This document shows, piece after piece, positions 33,571-41,884 of a DNA stretch of 64,000 bases. This stretch comes from Candidatus Bilamarchaeum dharawalense (GTDB lineage Archaea > Micrarchaeota > Micrarchaeia > Anstonellales > Bilamarchaeaceae). The notes beneath the pieces are model-generated. The model did not search any database. It was not told the origin of the DNA and saw nothing but the letters and a program-made list of their open reading frames with translations. Position 1 is the stretch's first letter. The number at the start of each line of letters is the position of its first letter. Made by a program: the position numbers and the translations under genes. The stretch lies in NCBI GenBank assembly GCA_902386555.1, contig CABMJJ010000009.1:431384-495383 (forward strand). Direction: 5' to 3'.

Positions 33571-34669
33571 TATATGGTCTCCAAACTGAAATGGTGTAGT
33601 ATATGTCCTTGCCATCAACACCAAAATTATTCGGGAAGATGTAACCACCATAACATCCACTCCAACCAGGCTGAAGCCAGGATGCAGGTTTCAATATGGT
33701 TCCACATGGGGTGAACTTAGCCGGTGAGGAATAGGGTCCATATGGTTGATCTGCGGAGAAAAGCATGTACCCTCCACTACCACCATAGCTTTGGAACATC
33801 ATCAAATATTTTTCATTTTTTACCAAGGAAACTTCTCCCACTTTAACATTTTCCATTCCTTTAATTGGGCTTGCATCTGCTATGTTTGTTGACCAACTTG
33901 GCTGGTTGTTAGAACCCAACCCAGTCAAATAATGATAGGCATTTTTGTTTTCTATCTCACCTGGTTTAACATAGGCAAGGTAAACAGGAGATTCACGGTA
34001 TTTTCCAGTAATCGCCATGAAGATAACCGTTTCCCCGTTCAATTCACCCCAAACCGGTGCAGTGTTTGTATGTTTTTCATCAACTGGCCAAGAGATAACT
34101 TCAACAAAATCATCTCCCTGTTCTTTGAAAAGTACTCCATGTGCAGTGGTTTCATCACCTGGAACTAGTTTGTTTGCCCAATGATCCACTCTCATGGAAT
34201 ATAGGTACAATGTTCCATTAATCTCAATAGCACCAGCTGGTACTGTGGATGAATCTCCCTGTTGGCGTTTTGAAGTCAATGGCTGGTAAAATTTTCCATC
34301 CACCTTTGTTTTCCAATTGGTTTGAGCACAGTTAAACGGAGTTTGCGCCTCCAAGACTGCACTCGCTCCTCCGCTTCCCAAACCGCTCGCACCAAAAACA
34401 TCCCCGAAAATTATCCATAGTTTGTTTCCCTGACTTGGCAGAGCAACGGGTATTCCCAAATCAGCTCCCCCTACTCCTATTGTATGGGCCTTATCATCTA
34501 TCAATTCACAAACGTATGTTGGTTCCCCTACAATCCCTATTGTTTCATTATGAGGCAAGGTTTGGTTATTTTGTGTCTGATTTATGATTATCTGTCCGCC
34601 ATCTGTTGGTTTATTGAAACATCCAAAACCAAGCAGGACTAACACCACAAAAACAAAAAATTTATTCAT
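33539..34669 (-). CDS. DUF4185 (GH183-like) lipoprotein
   Basis: The start at ATG 34669 gives 376 residues and a lipoprotein signal (VLVLLGFGC, Cys17). The body resembles DUF4185, a five-bladed propeller glycosidase-like fold: LWIIFGDVFGASGLG near the N-terminus, then SSTVPAGAIEINGTLYLYSM, KYRESPVYLAYV, KYLMMFQSYGGSGGYML and YTISVWRPYTTVVLKM. Mycobacterial DUF4185 proteins were shown to be endo-D-arabinanases (GH183). Arabinan is not expected in archaea, so the substrate is open. The ATG overlaps the trpS stop. Confidence 0.65.
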   Translation of the reverse strand: MNKFFVFVVLVLLGFGCFNKPTDGGQIIINQTQNNQTLPHNETIGIVGEPTYVCELIDDKAHTIGVGGADLGIPVALPSQGNKLWIIFGDVFGASGLGSGGASAVLEAQTPFNCAQTNWKTKVDGKFYQPLTSKRQQGDSSTVPAGAIEINGTLYLYSMRVDHWANKLVPGDETTAHGVLFKEQGDDFVEVISWPVDEKHTNTAPVWGELNGETVIFMAITGKYRESPVYLAYVKPGEIENKNAYHYLTGLGSNNQPSWSTNIADASPIKGMENVKVGEVSLVKNEKYLMMFQSYGGSGGYMLFSADQPYGPYSSPAKFTPCGTILKPASWLQPGWSGCYGGYIFPNNFGVDGKDIYYTISVWRPYTTVVLKMRTG

Positions 34670-35804
34670 GTATCTTCCCCCACATGGTTTTCGCGAGCGA
34701 GCCGGTGTACATAAATTTATCAATTTCTTTTTCCGCTTTTTTCCTTTTCTCATGATGTTCTTTCAGGAATGTATTAATTTTATCAATAAGAAGCATTTTC
34801 ATTTCTCCAGTAAGTAATTTTCCACCTCGGTAATCCTCCTGAATTTTTTTCAGTTTTAAATCATCGGGTTCAAAAAGAATAGAAAGCCACTGGTAGGGCA
34901 CGTCAATGTCCGTGTTACCGCCTAATCTTCTGTGTTCTTCAACAGTTGGTTGCCCACCTGAAAAGGCATATTTATTGATTTTATTTTTTACGGTCTTTTC
35001 GTCATCCGTAAGTAAAATTGCAGTCTCTGCTCCACCGCTGGAACTCATCTTACCACTTACCCCCTGGAGTGGAGGTAAGAATTTGGTGTGTATGGCAGCT
35101 GTTTTGTAATATCCCAAGCCCTCAGCGACATCTCTTTGCACCCTCCAATAGGGGTCCTGGTCTATGGCCGCCGGAATCAGACATCGTTTTTTCTCAAAAA
35201 ATGTTGGGATCACCTGGTAGGCAGGATAGAATGACAAACCAATATTGGTGGAATCATTAAAGCCAAAAACTGCCTTTACTGTTGATGCAGTGATTTTCCT
35301 AGCAGTTTTCATCAAAAGCGGGTAAACATTTTTTACGTACTCACTATCTTTGAAAATAAATGTTCTTTCCGGGTCAAATCCAACTGCAATTATATCAAGG
35401 ATATTTTGTTGTGCAGTTGCCTGAACATCCTTCCATTCATACTCTTTTCGATAAAGAAACTTTTCATCATCTGTTATTTCAATGTAAAGATTTACTTTAA
35501 ATTTATCCTGGAGCCATTTGGTAAATAACAACGGAACAATATGTCCAATGTGCATTGATTTGCTCGGACCTCTCCCAGTGTAAAGGAAAAAACCACTGCC
35601 TTTTTCATAATCATCCAGCACTGCGCCCAAATCTCTATGGGAAAAAACAAAATCTCGTTTTAACATTGGGTGAAGATCGCCACAGGTTTTCTTCATCCGT
35701 TCTCTAAGCTTTTCATCAATTCTAGTGGTTCCAAACTGTTTGATTAATTTATCATAATCAACCGAACCGTTAACTTCCCATGGTGTAACTGTGAAATTCT
35801 CCAT
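34662..35804 (-). CDS. trpS: Tryptophan--tRNA ligase, archaeal type
   Basis: A 380-residue class I synthetase of the archaeal/eukaryotic TrpRS type. HIGH-type motif: SMHIGHIVP (about residues 83-91). KMSKS-type motif: GVSGKMSSS. AIDQDPYWRVQRDVAE is typical of archaeal TrpRS. It charges tRNA-Trp. It is followed in the operon by the DUF4185 lipoprotein, with overlapping stop and start, and preceded by three exported or membrane genes. Confidence 0.94.
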   Translation of the reverse strand: MENFTVTPWEVNGSVDYDKLIKQFGTTRIDEKLRERMKKTCGDLHPMLKRDFVFSHRDLGAVLDDYEKGSGFFLYTGRGPSKSMHIGHIVPLLFTKWLQDKFKVNLYIEITDDEKFLYRKEYEWKDVQATAQQNILDIIAVGFDPERTFIFKDSEYVKNVYPLLMKTARKITASTVKAVFGFNDSTNIGLSFYPAYQVIPTFFEKKRCLIPAAIDQDPYWRVQRDVAEGLGYYKTAAIHTKFLPPLQGVSGKMSSSGGAETAILLTDDEKTVKNKINKYAFSGGQPTVEEHRRLGGNTDIDVPYQWLSILFEPDDLKLKKIQEDYRGGKLLTGEMKMLLIDKINTFLKEHHEKRKKAEKEIDKFMYTGSLAKTMWGKIHE

Positions 35805-35837
35805 GAATGGTTAGGGCTGAAAAAAGATAAAAAGTAG

Positions 35838-36161
35838 TTAGCTTAGCAGCAGACCAGCAACAATTGAAAGTAAATTGCATATTAAACTCAAAACAAGCGA
35901 ATTTCCATATCCCATTTGTTTGAATGCTAGCTTATACCAAATGGCTTCTACAACAATGGCAAAGACCTCAGAGAATACAAACGTCAAAGTCCATCCAAAG
36001 CCCAAAAGAGGAAACACAAACCAAACAAACGGAAGAGTAACTGTGCTTGCCACAAACCCGTTTTTCAATATTGTTGTTGTTTCATATTTTTTACGAAGAA
36101 GAATGAAAAGTGCAACTGTTTCAATCAGAACAGTGAGAGTGTATGCAGCAATGAAATTCAT
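35838..36161 (-). CDS. Small polytopic membrane protein
   Basis: A 107-residue protein with four hydrophobic segments and few charged residues. Family not recognised. The ATG overlaps the stop of the 49-residue exported protein upstream (ATGA), so it is the third gene of a coupled operon. It may assist export or anchoring of the two Cys-Cys-tailed proteins encoded before it; this is inference from position only. Confidence 0.55.
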   Translation of the reverse strand: MNFIAAYTLTVLIETVALFILLRKKYETTTILKNGFVASTVTLPFVWFVFPLLGFGWTLTFVFSEVFAIVVEAIWYKLAFKQMGYGNSLVLSLICNLLSIVAGLLLS

Positions 36162-36307
36162 CGTCTTATCACAGCAATAACTATCAAGCCTATCAAAACC
36201 GTACTAAGACAGCAATTTGAATGTATCGGACTTGGTCCAGGTGGAATATCTGCAAATACAAATTGGATAAGACCCAGCATCAGGAACAACAAAACCCATT
36301 TGTTCAT
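36158..36307 (-). CDS. 49-residue exported protein with Cys-Cys/hydrophobic/Arg-Arg tail
   Basis: This short gene has a signal peptide (MNKWVLLFLMLGLIQFVFA) followed by only 30 residues: DIPPGPSPIHSN, then CC, a hydrophobic stretch and a final RR. The start of its mature part (ADIPPGPSP) matches that of the upstream protein (ADMGPGPSP), and both end in a Cys-Cys plus hydrophobic tail. It is joined to both neighbours by ATGA overlaps, strong support for real translation. Confidence 0.6.
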   Translation of the reverse strand: MNKWVLLFLMLGLIQFVFADIPPGPSPIHSNCCLSTVLIGLIVIAVIRR

Positions 36308-36804
36308 TTTAACCACACACCATATTTTATCCCAAACACACTAACCAATCCTAGCAACAGGAATCCTGTTGCACAACAGCCTGTCGACGAGTAAGTTCCC
36401 TGGTTTTCCCCAGTCTCAGCATTGAATGTCATTTCAAAATTATTATACGAGCTATTGGTTTCGAAATTTTCTGTTTGTTTGGTTACCCCATCTAATTCAT
36501 AGGAAAAATATCCATAGGGAAAACTAAAACACGGATTGAATTTATAGTACCAGCCGCCATCATTGGTACATGTTCCCTCGGTGCACCCAAAAACCACCAC
36601 GTGTGGGTCTACGGCACCTCCTGAAGTATCATCTGTGTTCATACAATGGTAAGTTATTTCTGTTATTGATGTTTCAGGTGTTCCATCTCCCCTTACCATA
36701 TGAATCTTTACTGTTGGGGGGCTTGGCCCGGGTCCCATGTCTGCGTGTACCAAACTTATAAAAAATCCTAAAATCAGAAATCCTACTATTGCATATTTTA
36801 GCAT
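36304..36804 (-). CDS. Exported ADMGPGPSP-type protein with Cys-Cys tail
   Basis: The start at ATG 36804 gives 166 residues; a GTG at 36819 would add five. A signal peptide (LKYAIVGFLILGFFISLVHA) precedes ADMGPGPSPPTVKIHMV. The mature domain has Cys pairs (HCMNTDDTSG, VFGCTEGTCTNDGG) and ends STGCCATGFLLLGLVSVFGI plus a basic tail. ADMGP-type openings occur in uncharacterised exported proteins of several phyla. It is first in a coupled three-gene operon. The function is unknown. Confidence 0.6.
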   Translation of the reverse strand: MLKYAIVGFLILGFFISLVHADMGPGPSPPTVKIHMVRGDGTPETSITEITYHCMNTDDTSGGAVDPHVVVFGCTEGTCTNDGGWYYKFNPCFSFPYGYFSYELDGVTKQTENFETNSSYNNFEMTFNAETGENQGTYSSTGCCATGFLLLGLVSVFGIKYGVWLK

Positions 36805-36938
36805 AACTAGAAAACCCACCTAATCTTATTAATGGTTTTTAAAAACGCATTTGTTATTCTCCGATAACTTTCTCTCGAGAAGCGATTAATCGACAGATGC
36901 CGATATAAATCTTTGTTGTCCTAATTTATTAGATAAAC

Positions 36939-37823
36939 ATGAGTGATGCGGGACTACCAAAGGTTGATTTTAAATACGCAGATAATAGCATTAGGGTAGG
37001 TTCCAAAACATTTTATTTTGCCTCTAGATTCATGAGCGAAGACCGAAGAAATTCTTTCTACGCAATTTATGCATTTTGCAGACACACTGATAATCTTATT
37101 GATGATAACGAGGGGAATCCGAAACTTCAAAAACTACTCATCAAGGATTGGAGAAAAAGACTTTTGGAAGCCCATGATAAAGGATATTCCACAGATCCAA
37201 TTCTCAATCCATTTATCCATATTATGAAAAAGAACAACATACCTCTTCGTTATCCCCTTGAACTGATTCGCGGAGTTAGCATGGACATTTCTAAAAAAGA
37301 ATATGGTACTTTCCGCGAACTTAGAAAATACTGTTTTAGAGTTGCTTCGGTAGTTGGATTAATGCTCATGCATGTTATGGGTATTGAAAATATTAAAAAA
37401 GCAAAAAAATATGCTACCAAACTGGGTATTGCCATGCAACTAACCAACATTCTTCGTGATGTTGGTGAAGACGCCAAGATGGGCCGGGTTTATTTTCCAA
37501 AAGACGAGCTTGCCAAATTTGGTCTTTCCATCCAGGATATACTTTCCCTTCAAAAAACAACAAATGTGATTGATTTCCTTAAATTTCAGGTAGCTCGTGC
37601 ACGCAAATACTATCGAGAAGCCATGGCTGGCCTTGCCATGATACACAGAGAAGTTCGTGTGGTTATTGCACTTGCCCTTTCACTATACAGGGAAATTCTG
37701 GGTGTTATTGAAGAAAACGAATATGAGGTATTTACTAAAAGAGCATATGTCAGCCTATTCAGAAAAGTAATGATCTACATCAAAATTGTTCTGTTTGGTT
37801 ATTCAAATCCTGCTCTTGCATAG
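36939..37823 (+). CDS. Squalene/phytoene synthase family enzyme
   Basis: A 294-residue trans-isoprenyl diphosphate synthase (head-to-head). The two Asp-rich motifs are present: DNLIDD (51-56) and LTNILRDVGEDAKMGRVYFP. SKTFYFASRFM near the N-terminus is typical. It condenses two farnesyl or two geranylgeranyl diphosphates, giving squalene or phytoene; the sequence does not settle which. No desaturase or cyclase is in the window. Substrates would come from the mevalonate pathway, of which thiolase and DUF35 are seen. Confidence 0.88.
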   Translation: MSDAGLPKVDFKYADNSIRVGSKTFYFASRFMSEDRRNSFYAIYAFCRHTDNLIDDNEGNPKLQKLLIKDWRKRLLEAHDKGYSTDPILNPFIHIMKKNNIPLRYPLELIRGVSMDISKKEYGTFRELRKYCFRVASVVGLMLMHVMGIENIKKAKKYATKLGIAMQLTNILRDVGEDAKMGRVYFPKDELAKFGLSIQDILSLQKTTNVIDFLKFQVARARKYYREAMAGLAMIHREVRVVIALALSLYREILGVIEENEYEVFTKRAYVSLFRKVMIYIKIVLFGYSNPALA

Positions 37824-37832
37824 ATCTGTTCC

Positions 37833-39596
37833 TCAAACTGTTTCACTATCTCTCCTTTTGGGTTTAAGTCTTGACATTCTATTCCCTTCCAGTTCTCTAA
37901 CTTTCTTTTCTAGTCCTTCGAATCCTTCTTTTTCGTATATTTTTAATATTTCATCTAGTCTTGTTTTACTTCTTCGGTTTATGTCAATGATATATCTTGC
38001 TAATTTCTCAATCTTAGCTACCTTCTCATTGCCGGAACCCTTCATGTTCCTGAAGATATCCAACAAATCACTATCCAGGTCTGAACCTATTATTTCATCC
38101 TCCTGCCCTGGGAATGTATTAAGCGAATAAATCACAGCATGAATTCCAGCAACCATCCCATAAATGTCCTCTATTGTTTTACATTCTTTTTTATCTACAA
38201 TTTTCAGCGCAGCTTCAAACATATCCATGGTGTTTGTGTCTACTGTGTCTCTTGTGGCAACTATGGTTACATTGGCATCAGGAACAGTGCCAGTTTGAGG
38301 CGTTCCAAATGATGGTTGGGAAATGCCCCTAATTCCTGACATATTATTTCCATAGGTTGCCAGAATTCCAAATACCGCAGTAAGAACATATGGGTTGTTC
38401 AGTCGTCTTTCCTCATCTTTTAGTATGGCTGCTTTGGCCAGTGTTTTTGCTATCGAACCTCCAATGTTTATACACAGGGCCTGTTGAATTGCAATTGCTG
38501 GGTAAAGAATCGTATATTTTAATGCCGAAGCAGCAATGCCTGCAGTCATCATAGCGAGAGCTGAAAGCGGAGCAGACCAGCTTACGTCGTATTGACCAGT
38601 AAGGTTTTTGTCCAAAACCGATTGTAGTCGCTCAAGGTTCTTAACTGCCAGATCGTCTATTATGCCAGTTATTCCACCAAGAAAACCAATCACAAAGGCG
38701 CGCCCAAATCCAGCACGTATTGATTTATCATAATTCCCAATCAGTACTGATCCAAGAGACAAGTTTGCGTACACTATTTCCATATATCTCTGTATCTCCG
38801 ATAATGATCCAACTGACATATCCCCCAGCGGTTTGAATATCCCTTCTATTGTCGGACCCCAAAGCGAATTCATCAATCTTCGTTGTTGTTCAAACGCCTT
38901 CGGAAACGCCTTTTCAAAAGGCTGTTCTTTACTGAGGGCTGTATATATGGTAAGTAGAAATGCCTGTCCTAGGGTTTTATCTGCTGCATAAAGTACAGTG
39001 AACATCTGCATAAACTGTTTCTTTTCTGATTCTGTTAACTTTGGACTATTCATTACTACCTCGTAAATCGCATCAACATCAATCTTAATCTGGTCCAATC
39101 CAGATAGGAATGTGGTTACTGCGGAAGTGTCCACTTCCAGCACCGGTGTTGTTTGATTCATGGTAACTGTAGTAGTTGGTTTGGTCTCGGTAGGGGTCAA
39201 CTCGGTTTCTTTTGCTCTTGGTATAATGGGTATTCCTTGAGGGCCCTCTACTTCTGGTTCTGCCATGGGAGCCCCCCCTTTAAAACTTTTTAACAACCCG
39301 AGCAAATATTCCCGTTTATCCGGTGCCTTAAGAAATGCCGCATAGTTTTCCTCATTTGCGAATACATAATCGATGAGTGTTTTTACTTTCGGGTTTTCTG
39401 CTTCTTTACCAAGAGACTTTATCATTTCAGCTTTTACAAAGCTGGCAAGGGCTGGTGACATCACTACGACTGCACTATCGGCTTCTCCCAAGGTTCTAAA
39501 TCTCAGTTGCTTTGGGTTCAGCATTGTGGAATCTCGTGTAAAAAAAGAATCAAGTCTGTCCATACGTTCTGTTGATCTTAATCTTGGTTCGGCCAT
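37833..39596 (-). CDS. Large protein with central hydrophobic segments, unknown function
   Basis: A 587-residue protein that I do not recognise. The N-terminal part is soluble with a Pro/Thr-rich linker (TELTPTETKPTTTVTMNQTT, about residues 130-150). Central segments around residues 300-400 (RAFVIGFLGGITGIIDDLAV, LSALAMMTAGIAASALKYTI) are hydrophobic and may enter the membrane. The C-terminus is a charged helix (LDEILKIYEKEGFEGLEKKV). It has no signal peptide. It is convergent with the squalene/phytoene synthase gene, nine bases apart. Confidence 0.6.
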   Translation of the reverse strand: MAEPRLRSTERMDRLDSFFTRDSTMLNPKQLRFRTLGEADSAVVVMSPALASFVKAEMIKSLGKEAENPKVKTLIDYVFANEENYAAFLKAPDKREYLLGLLKSFKGGAPMAEPEVEGPQGIPIIPRAKETELTPTETKPTTTVTMNQTTPVLEVDTSAVTTFLSGLDQIKIDVDAIYEVVMNSPKLTESEKKQFMQMFTVLYAADKTLGQAFLLTIYTALSKEQPFEKAFPKAFEQQRRLMNSLWGPTIEGIFKPLGDMSVGSLSEIQRYMEIVYANLSLGSVLIGNYDKSIRAGFGRAFVIGFLGGITGIIDDLAVKNLERLQSVLDKNLTGQYDVSWSAPLSALAMMTAGIAASALKYTILYPAIAIQQALCINIGGSIAKTLAKAAILKDEERRLNNPYVLTAVFGILATYGNNMSGIRGISQPSFGTPQTGTVPDANVTIVATRDTVDTNTMDMFEAALKIVDKKECKTIEDIYGMVAGIHAVIYSLNTFPGQEDEIIGSDLDSDLLDIFRNMKGSGNEKVAKIEKLARYIIDINRRSKTRLDEILKIYEKEGFEGLEKKVRELEGNRMSRLKPKRRDSETV

Positions 39597-39714
39597 CGTA
39601 ACACCGAGTACTATCTACTTTAATTAATTTATTATATTCTTTGTTTTTGAATCTCCCCGTTGGCTGCATATAAATAAAAACTGCTTTTATCACCTTTGTA
39701 GCTATCGTGATGAA

Positions 39715-40932
39715 ATGGATATTCTTGGTTTGATTGAAGATGCGCGTTCTGCAACCCCCAGCCTGGCAAATCTATCGACCCAAGAAAAAAATCAACTGCT
39801 TCTTAGGATGGCGGATTCTATTGAAAAAAACACAAAAACAATTCTAGAGGCTAACCTCAGGGACTTGGCTGCTTCTAAATTATCAAAAAACGTGGAGGAC
39901 CGACTACTACTCACGGAAGATCGCATCAGATTAATGGCACAGGATGTTCGAAAAGTGGCAACCCTTCCAGATCCAGTAGGCGAAGAAAAAAAATGGACCG
40001 TCCCCAGCGGTCTTACTATCCATCAAAACAAAGTTCCATTTGGAGTTATCGGCGTCATCTATGAAAACCGTCCAAATGTAACCATCGATATTGCTTCACT
40101 CTGTTTGAAAAGCGGGAATTCCTGCATTCTTAGGGGAAGTGCCAGTGCACTTACTACCAATCGTACCTTGGTGAAAGCCATCGAACCCATACTACCTAAA
40201 GGTGCAGTATGCTTAGTTGATAGTGCTGATCGTTCTGCAGTGGAGATTATGCTAAAGGCAAGAGGCAAAATCGATCTTCTTATTCCTCGGGGCGGTGCTG
40301 AACTAATTAATCATGTTGTACAAAATTCCAGAGTGCCAATTATTGAAACAGGAACCGGCAATTGTCATGTTTATGTTGACGAAACAGCCGATCTTACTAT
40401 GGCCGAGAAGATCATAATCAATGCCAAATGCCAAAGACCCAGTGTTTGCAATGCAGAAGAAAAATTGCTTGTTCATAAAAAAATAGCCGCCAAATTTATT
40501 CCAAGAATAGTAAAAGTGCTTAGAGAAAACAAGGTTGAAGTTCGTGGTTGTTCAGAAACTAAGAAAATCATTCCAGATGTTATTCTAGCTAAAGAAGAAG
40601 ACTGGTCAAGAGAGTATCTTGATCTGATCATCGCCATTAGGGTTGTTTCTGACGTAGATGAAGCCATAGTCCACATAAATAAGTACAATAGCAAGCACAC
40701 GGAAGCCATAATCACCAAAAACAAGAACAATGCAGACAAATTTACTAAAAATGTTGATGCTGCTGTAGTTATGGTGAATGCGTCAACCCGATTTACTGAT
40801 GGTGGGCAATTTGGTTTTGGCGCAGAAGTTGGAATCAGTACTCAAAAATTACATTCCCGTGGTCCCATGGGGTTGGAAGCCCTGACCTGTACAAAATATA
40901 TTGTAGAAGGAACTGGACAGATACGAAACTGA
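39715..40932 (+). CDS. proA: Glutamate-5-semialdehyde dehydrogenase
   Basis: A 405-residue gamma-glutamyl phosphate reductase, the second step of proline synthesis. The catalytic Cys is in AKCQRPSVCNAEEKLLVH; PFGVIGVIYENRPNVTIDIA and FGFGAEVGISTQKLHSRGPM are family signatures. The length is normal (about 415). proC follows 61 bases downstream. No glutamate 5-kinase (proB) is in the window, so the pathway is incomplete here. Confidence 0.94.
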   Translation: MDILGLIEDARSATPSLANLSTQEKNQLLLRMADSIEKNTKTILEANLRDLAASKLSKNVEDRLLLTEDRIRLMAQDVRKVATLPDPVGEEKKWTVPSGLTIHQNKVPFGVIGVIYENRPNVTIDIASLCLKSGNSCILRGSASALTTNRTLVKAIEPILPKGAVCLVDSADRSAVEIMLKARGKIDLLIPRGGAELINHVVQNSRVPIIETGTGNCHVYVDETADLTMAEKIIINAKCQRPSVCNAEEKLLVHKKIAAKFIPRIVKVLRENKVEVRGCSETKKIIPDVILAKEEDWSREYLDLIIAIRVVSDVDEAIVHINKYNSKHTEAIITKNKNNADKFTKNVDAAVVMVNASTRFTDGGQFGFGAEVGISTQKLHSRGPMGLEALTCTKYIVEGTGQIRN

Positions 40933-40941
40933 GGTGAAAAA

Positions 40942-40989
40942 ATGCAGATGAATTTTTTCTTTATAAAAATAGGAATTTTTATGAGGTGA
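40942..40989 (+). promoter_or_regulatory. Mini-ORF and hairpin leader between proA and proC
   Basis: A 15-codon ORF (MQMNFFFIKIGIFMR) follows its own GAGGTGA. It contains a hairpin, ATAAAAAT-AGGA-ATTTTTAT (40963-40982), and its TGA lies within the proC Shine-Dalgarno, five bases before the proC ATG. The 14-base start region GAGGTGAAAAAATG occurs twice, at 40931 and 40984. Translation of proC may be coupled to the mini-ORF. The block closely matches the rpe leader at 25910-25948. Confidence 0.5.
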
Positions 40990-40993
40990 AAAA

Positions 40994-41752
40994 ATGAGAA
41001 TTGCGATTATTGGTGTTGGAAGACTCGGAACCATCATTGCCAAGGCATTATCCGAACACAACGAGGTGATTCTGGTTGATAAACACCCGGAAGATCTTGT
41101 TACCCTAGCCGGTGATGTTGGTGCCAAGGCCACCGACGATATGACAGTCACCAAATTTGTGGATATTGCAGTTATATCAGTTAAACCAACTCAGGTTGAG
41201 GAAGTAATCAAAAAAATTCCCGAGGCAAATCTGATTGTTTCCTGTGCTGCCGGCATTCCAATTAAAAAACTTGAAAGCTGGGGTGCTAAAAACATTATCC
41301 GAATCATGCCCAACATCTGTGCTGAAGTTGATCAAGCAGTAATTGCCTATGCCATGCATACTGAAACCGAGCGCAAGGAAAAGGTTTTCCTTACTGCTTT
41401 CACTGCACTGGGCATGTGTCTTAAGGTTGATGAACAACATCTTGATCCCATCACCGCAACTTCCGGGTCTGGCCCTGCATTCATGGCATATTTTGCGCAG
41501 GCCATGATAGAAGAAGCCGTTGCCAATGGTCTTACTGAAGAGGATGCTGAACTGGTTGTTGCCCAAACACTCATTGGTACTGGTACCCTTATGAAAAGCG
41601 GTTGGACAACCAAAAAAATAATCGAGACTGTTGCCAGTCCTGGCGGCACCACCGAGGCCGGTCTAAAAATGCTTGATGAAAAAGGAACAAACAAGGCAAT
41701 TCACACAGCAGTTAAATTTGCAACTGAAAAGGCAAAAGAATTGGGCAAATAA
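40994..41752 (+). CDS. proC: Pyrroline-5-carboxylate reductase
   Basis: A 252-residue enzyme of the last step of proline synthesis, using NAD(P)H. An N-terminal Rossmann motif (IAIIGVGRLGTIIAKAL), ATSGSGPAFMAYFAQAMIEE and the signature VASPGGTTEAGLKML are present. It lies downstream of proA. The mini-ORF leader upstream suggests separate translational control. Confidence 0.93.
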   Translation: MRIAIIGVGRLGTIIAKALSEHNEVILVDKHPEDLVTLAGDVGAKATDDMTVTKFVDIAVISVKPTQVEEVIKKIPEANLIVSCAAGIPIKKLESWGAKNIIRIMPNICAEVDQAVIAYAMHTETERKEKVFLTAFTALGMCLKVDEQHLDPITATSGSGPAFMAYFAQAMIEEAVANGLTEEDAELVVAQTLIGTGTLMKSGWTTKKIIETVASPGGTTEAGLKMLDEKGTNKAIHTAVKFATEKAKELGK

Positions 41753-41764
41753 AAAAACTACGGT

Positions 41765-41822
41765 TGTCCTTGAACGTCAAAACGTTCAAGACAGTCAAGA
41801 AAGCTACGTTTTCTTGCCATCT
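41765..41822. repeat. Two-hairpin intergenic element, copy B
   Basis: Hairpin 1 has arms CTTGAACGT/ACGTTCAAG (41769-41790) with a CAAA loop. After the linker ACAGT, hairpin 2 has arms CAAGAAA/TTTCTTG (41796-41816). The core TGTCCTTGAACGT...ACGTTCAAGACAGTC is shared with copy A at 2485-2516. The second hairpin has a different sequence but the same position. It lies between convergent proC and pelA, 63 bases after the pelA stop. No outer stem like that of copy A is evident. Confidence 0.6.
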
Positions 41823-41884
41823 TTTTCAATCTCCTTTTTAATTTGCTAATCCCTTTTGAATCTCCTCTAGTTCAGTTGATAAAA

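Noticed and set aside
41757..41819. Minus-strand 20-codon ORF (MARKRSFLDCLERFDVQGQP) over two-hairpin copy B, preceded by GGAG
   Set aside because: Copy A has no matching frame (its version stops early), so the shared signal is structural rather than coding.
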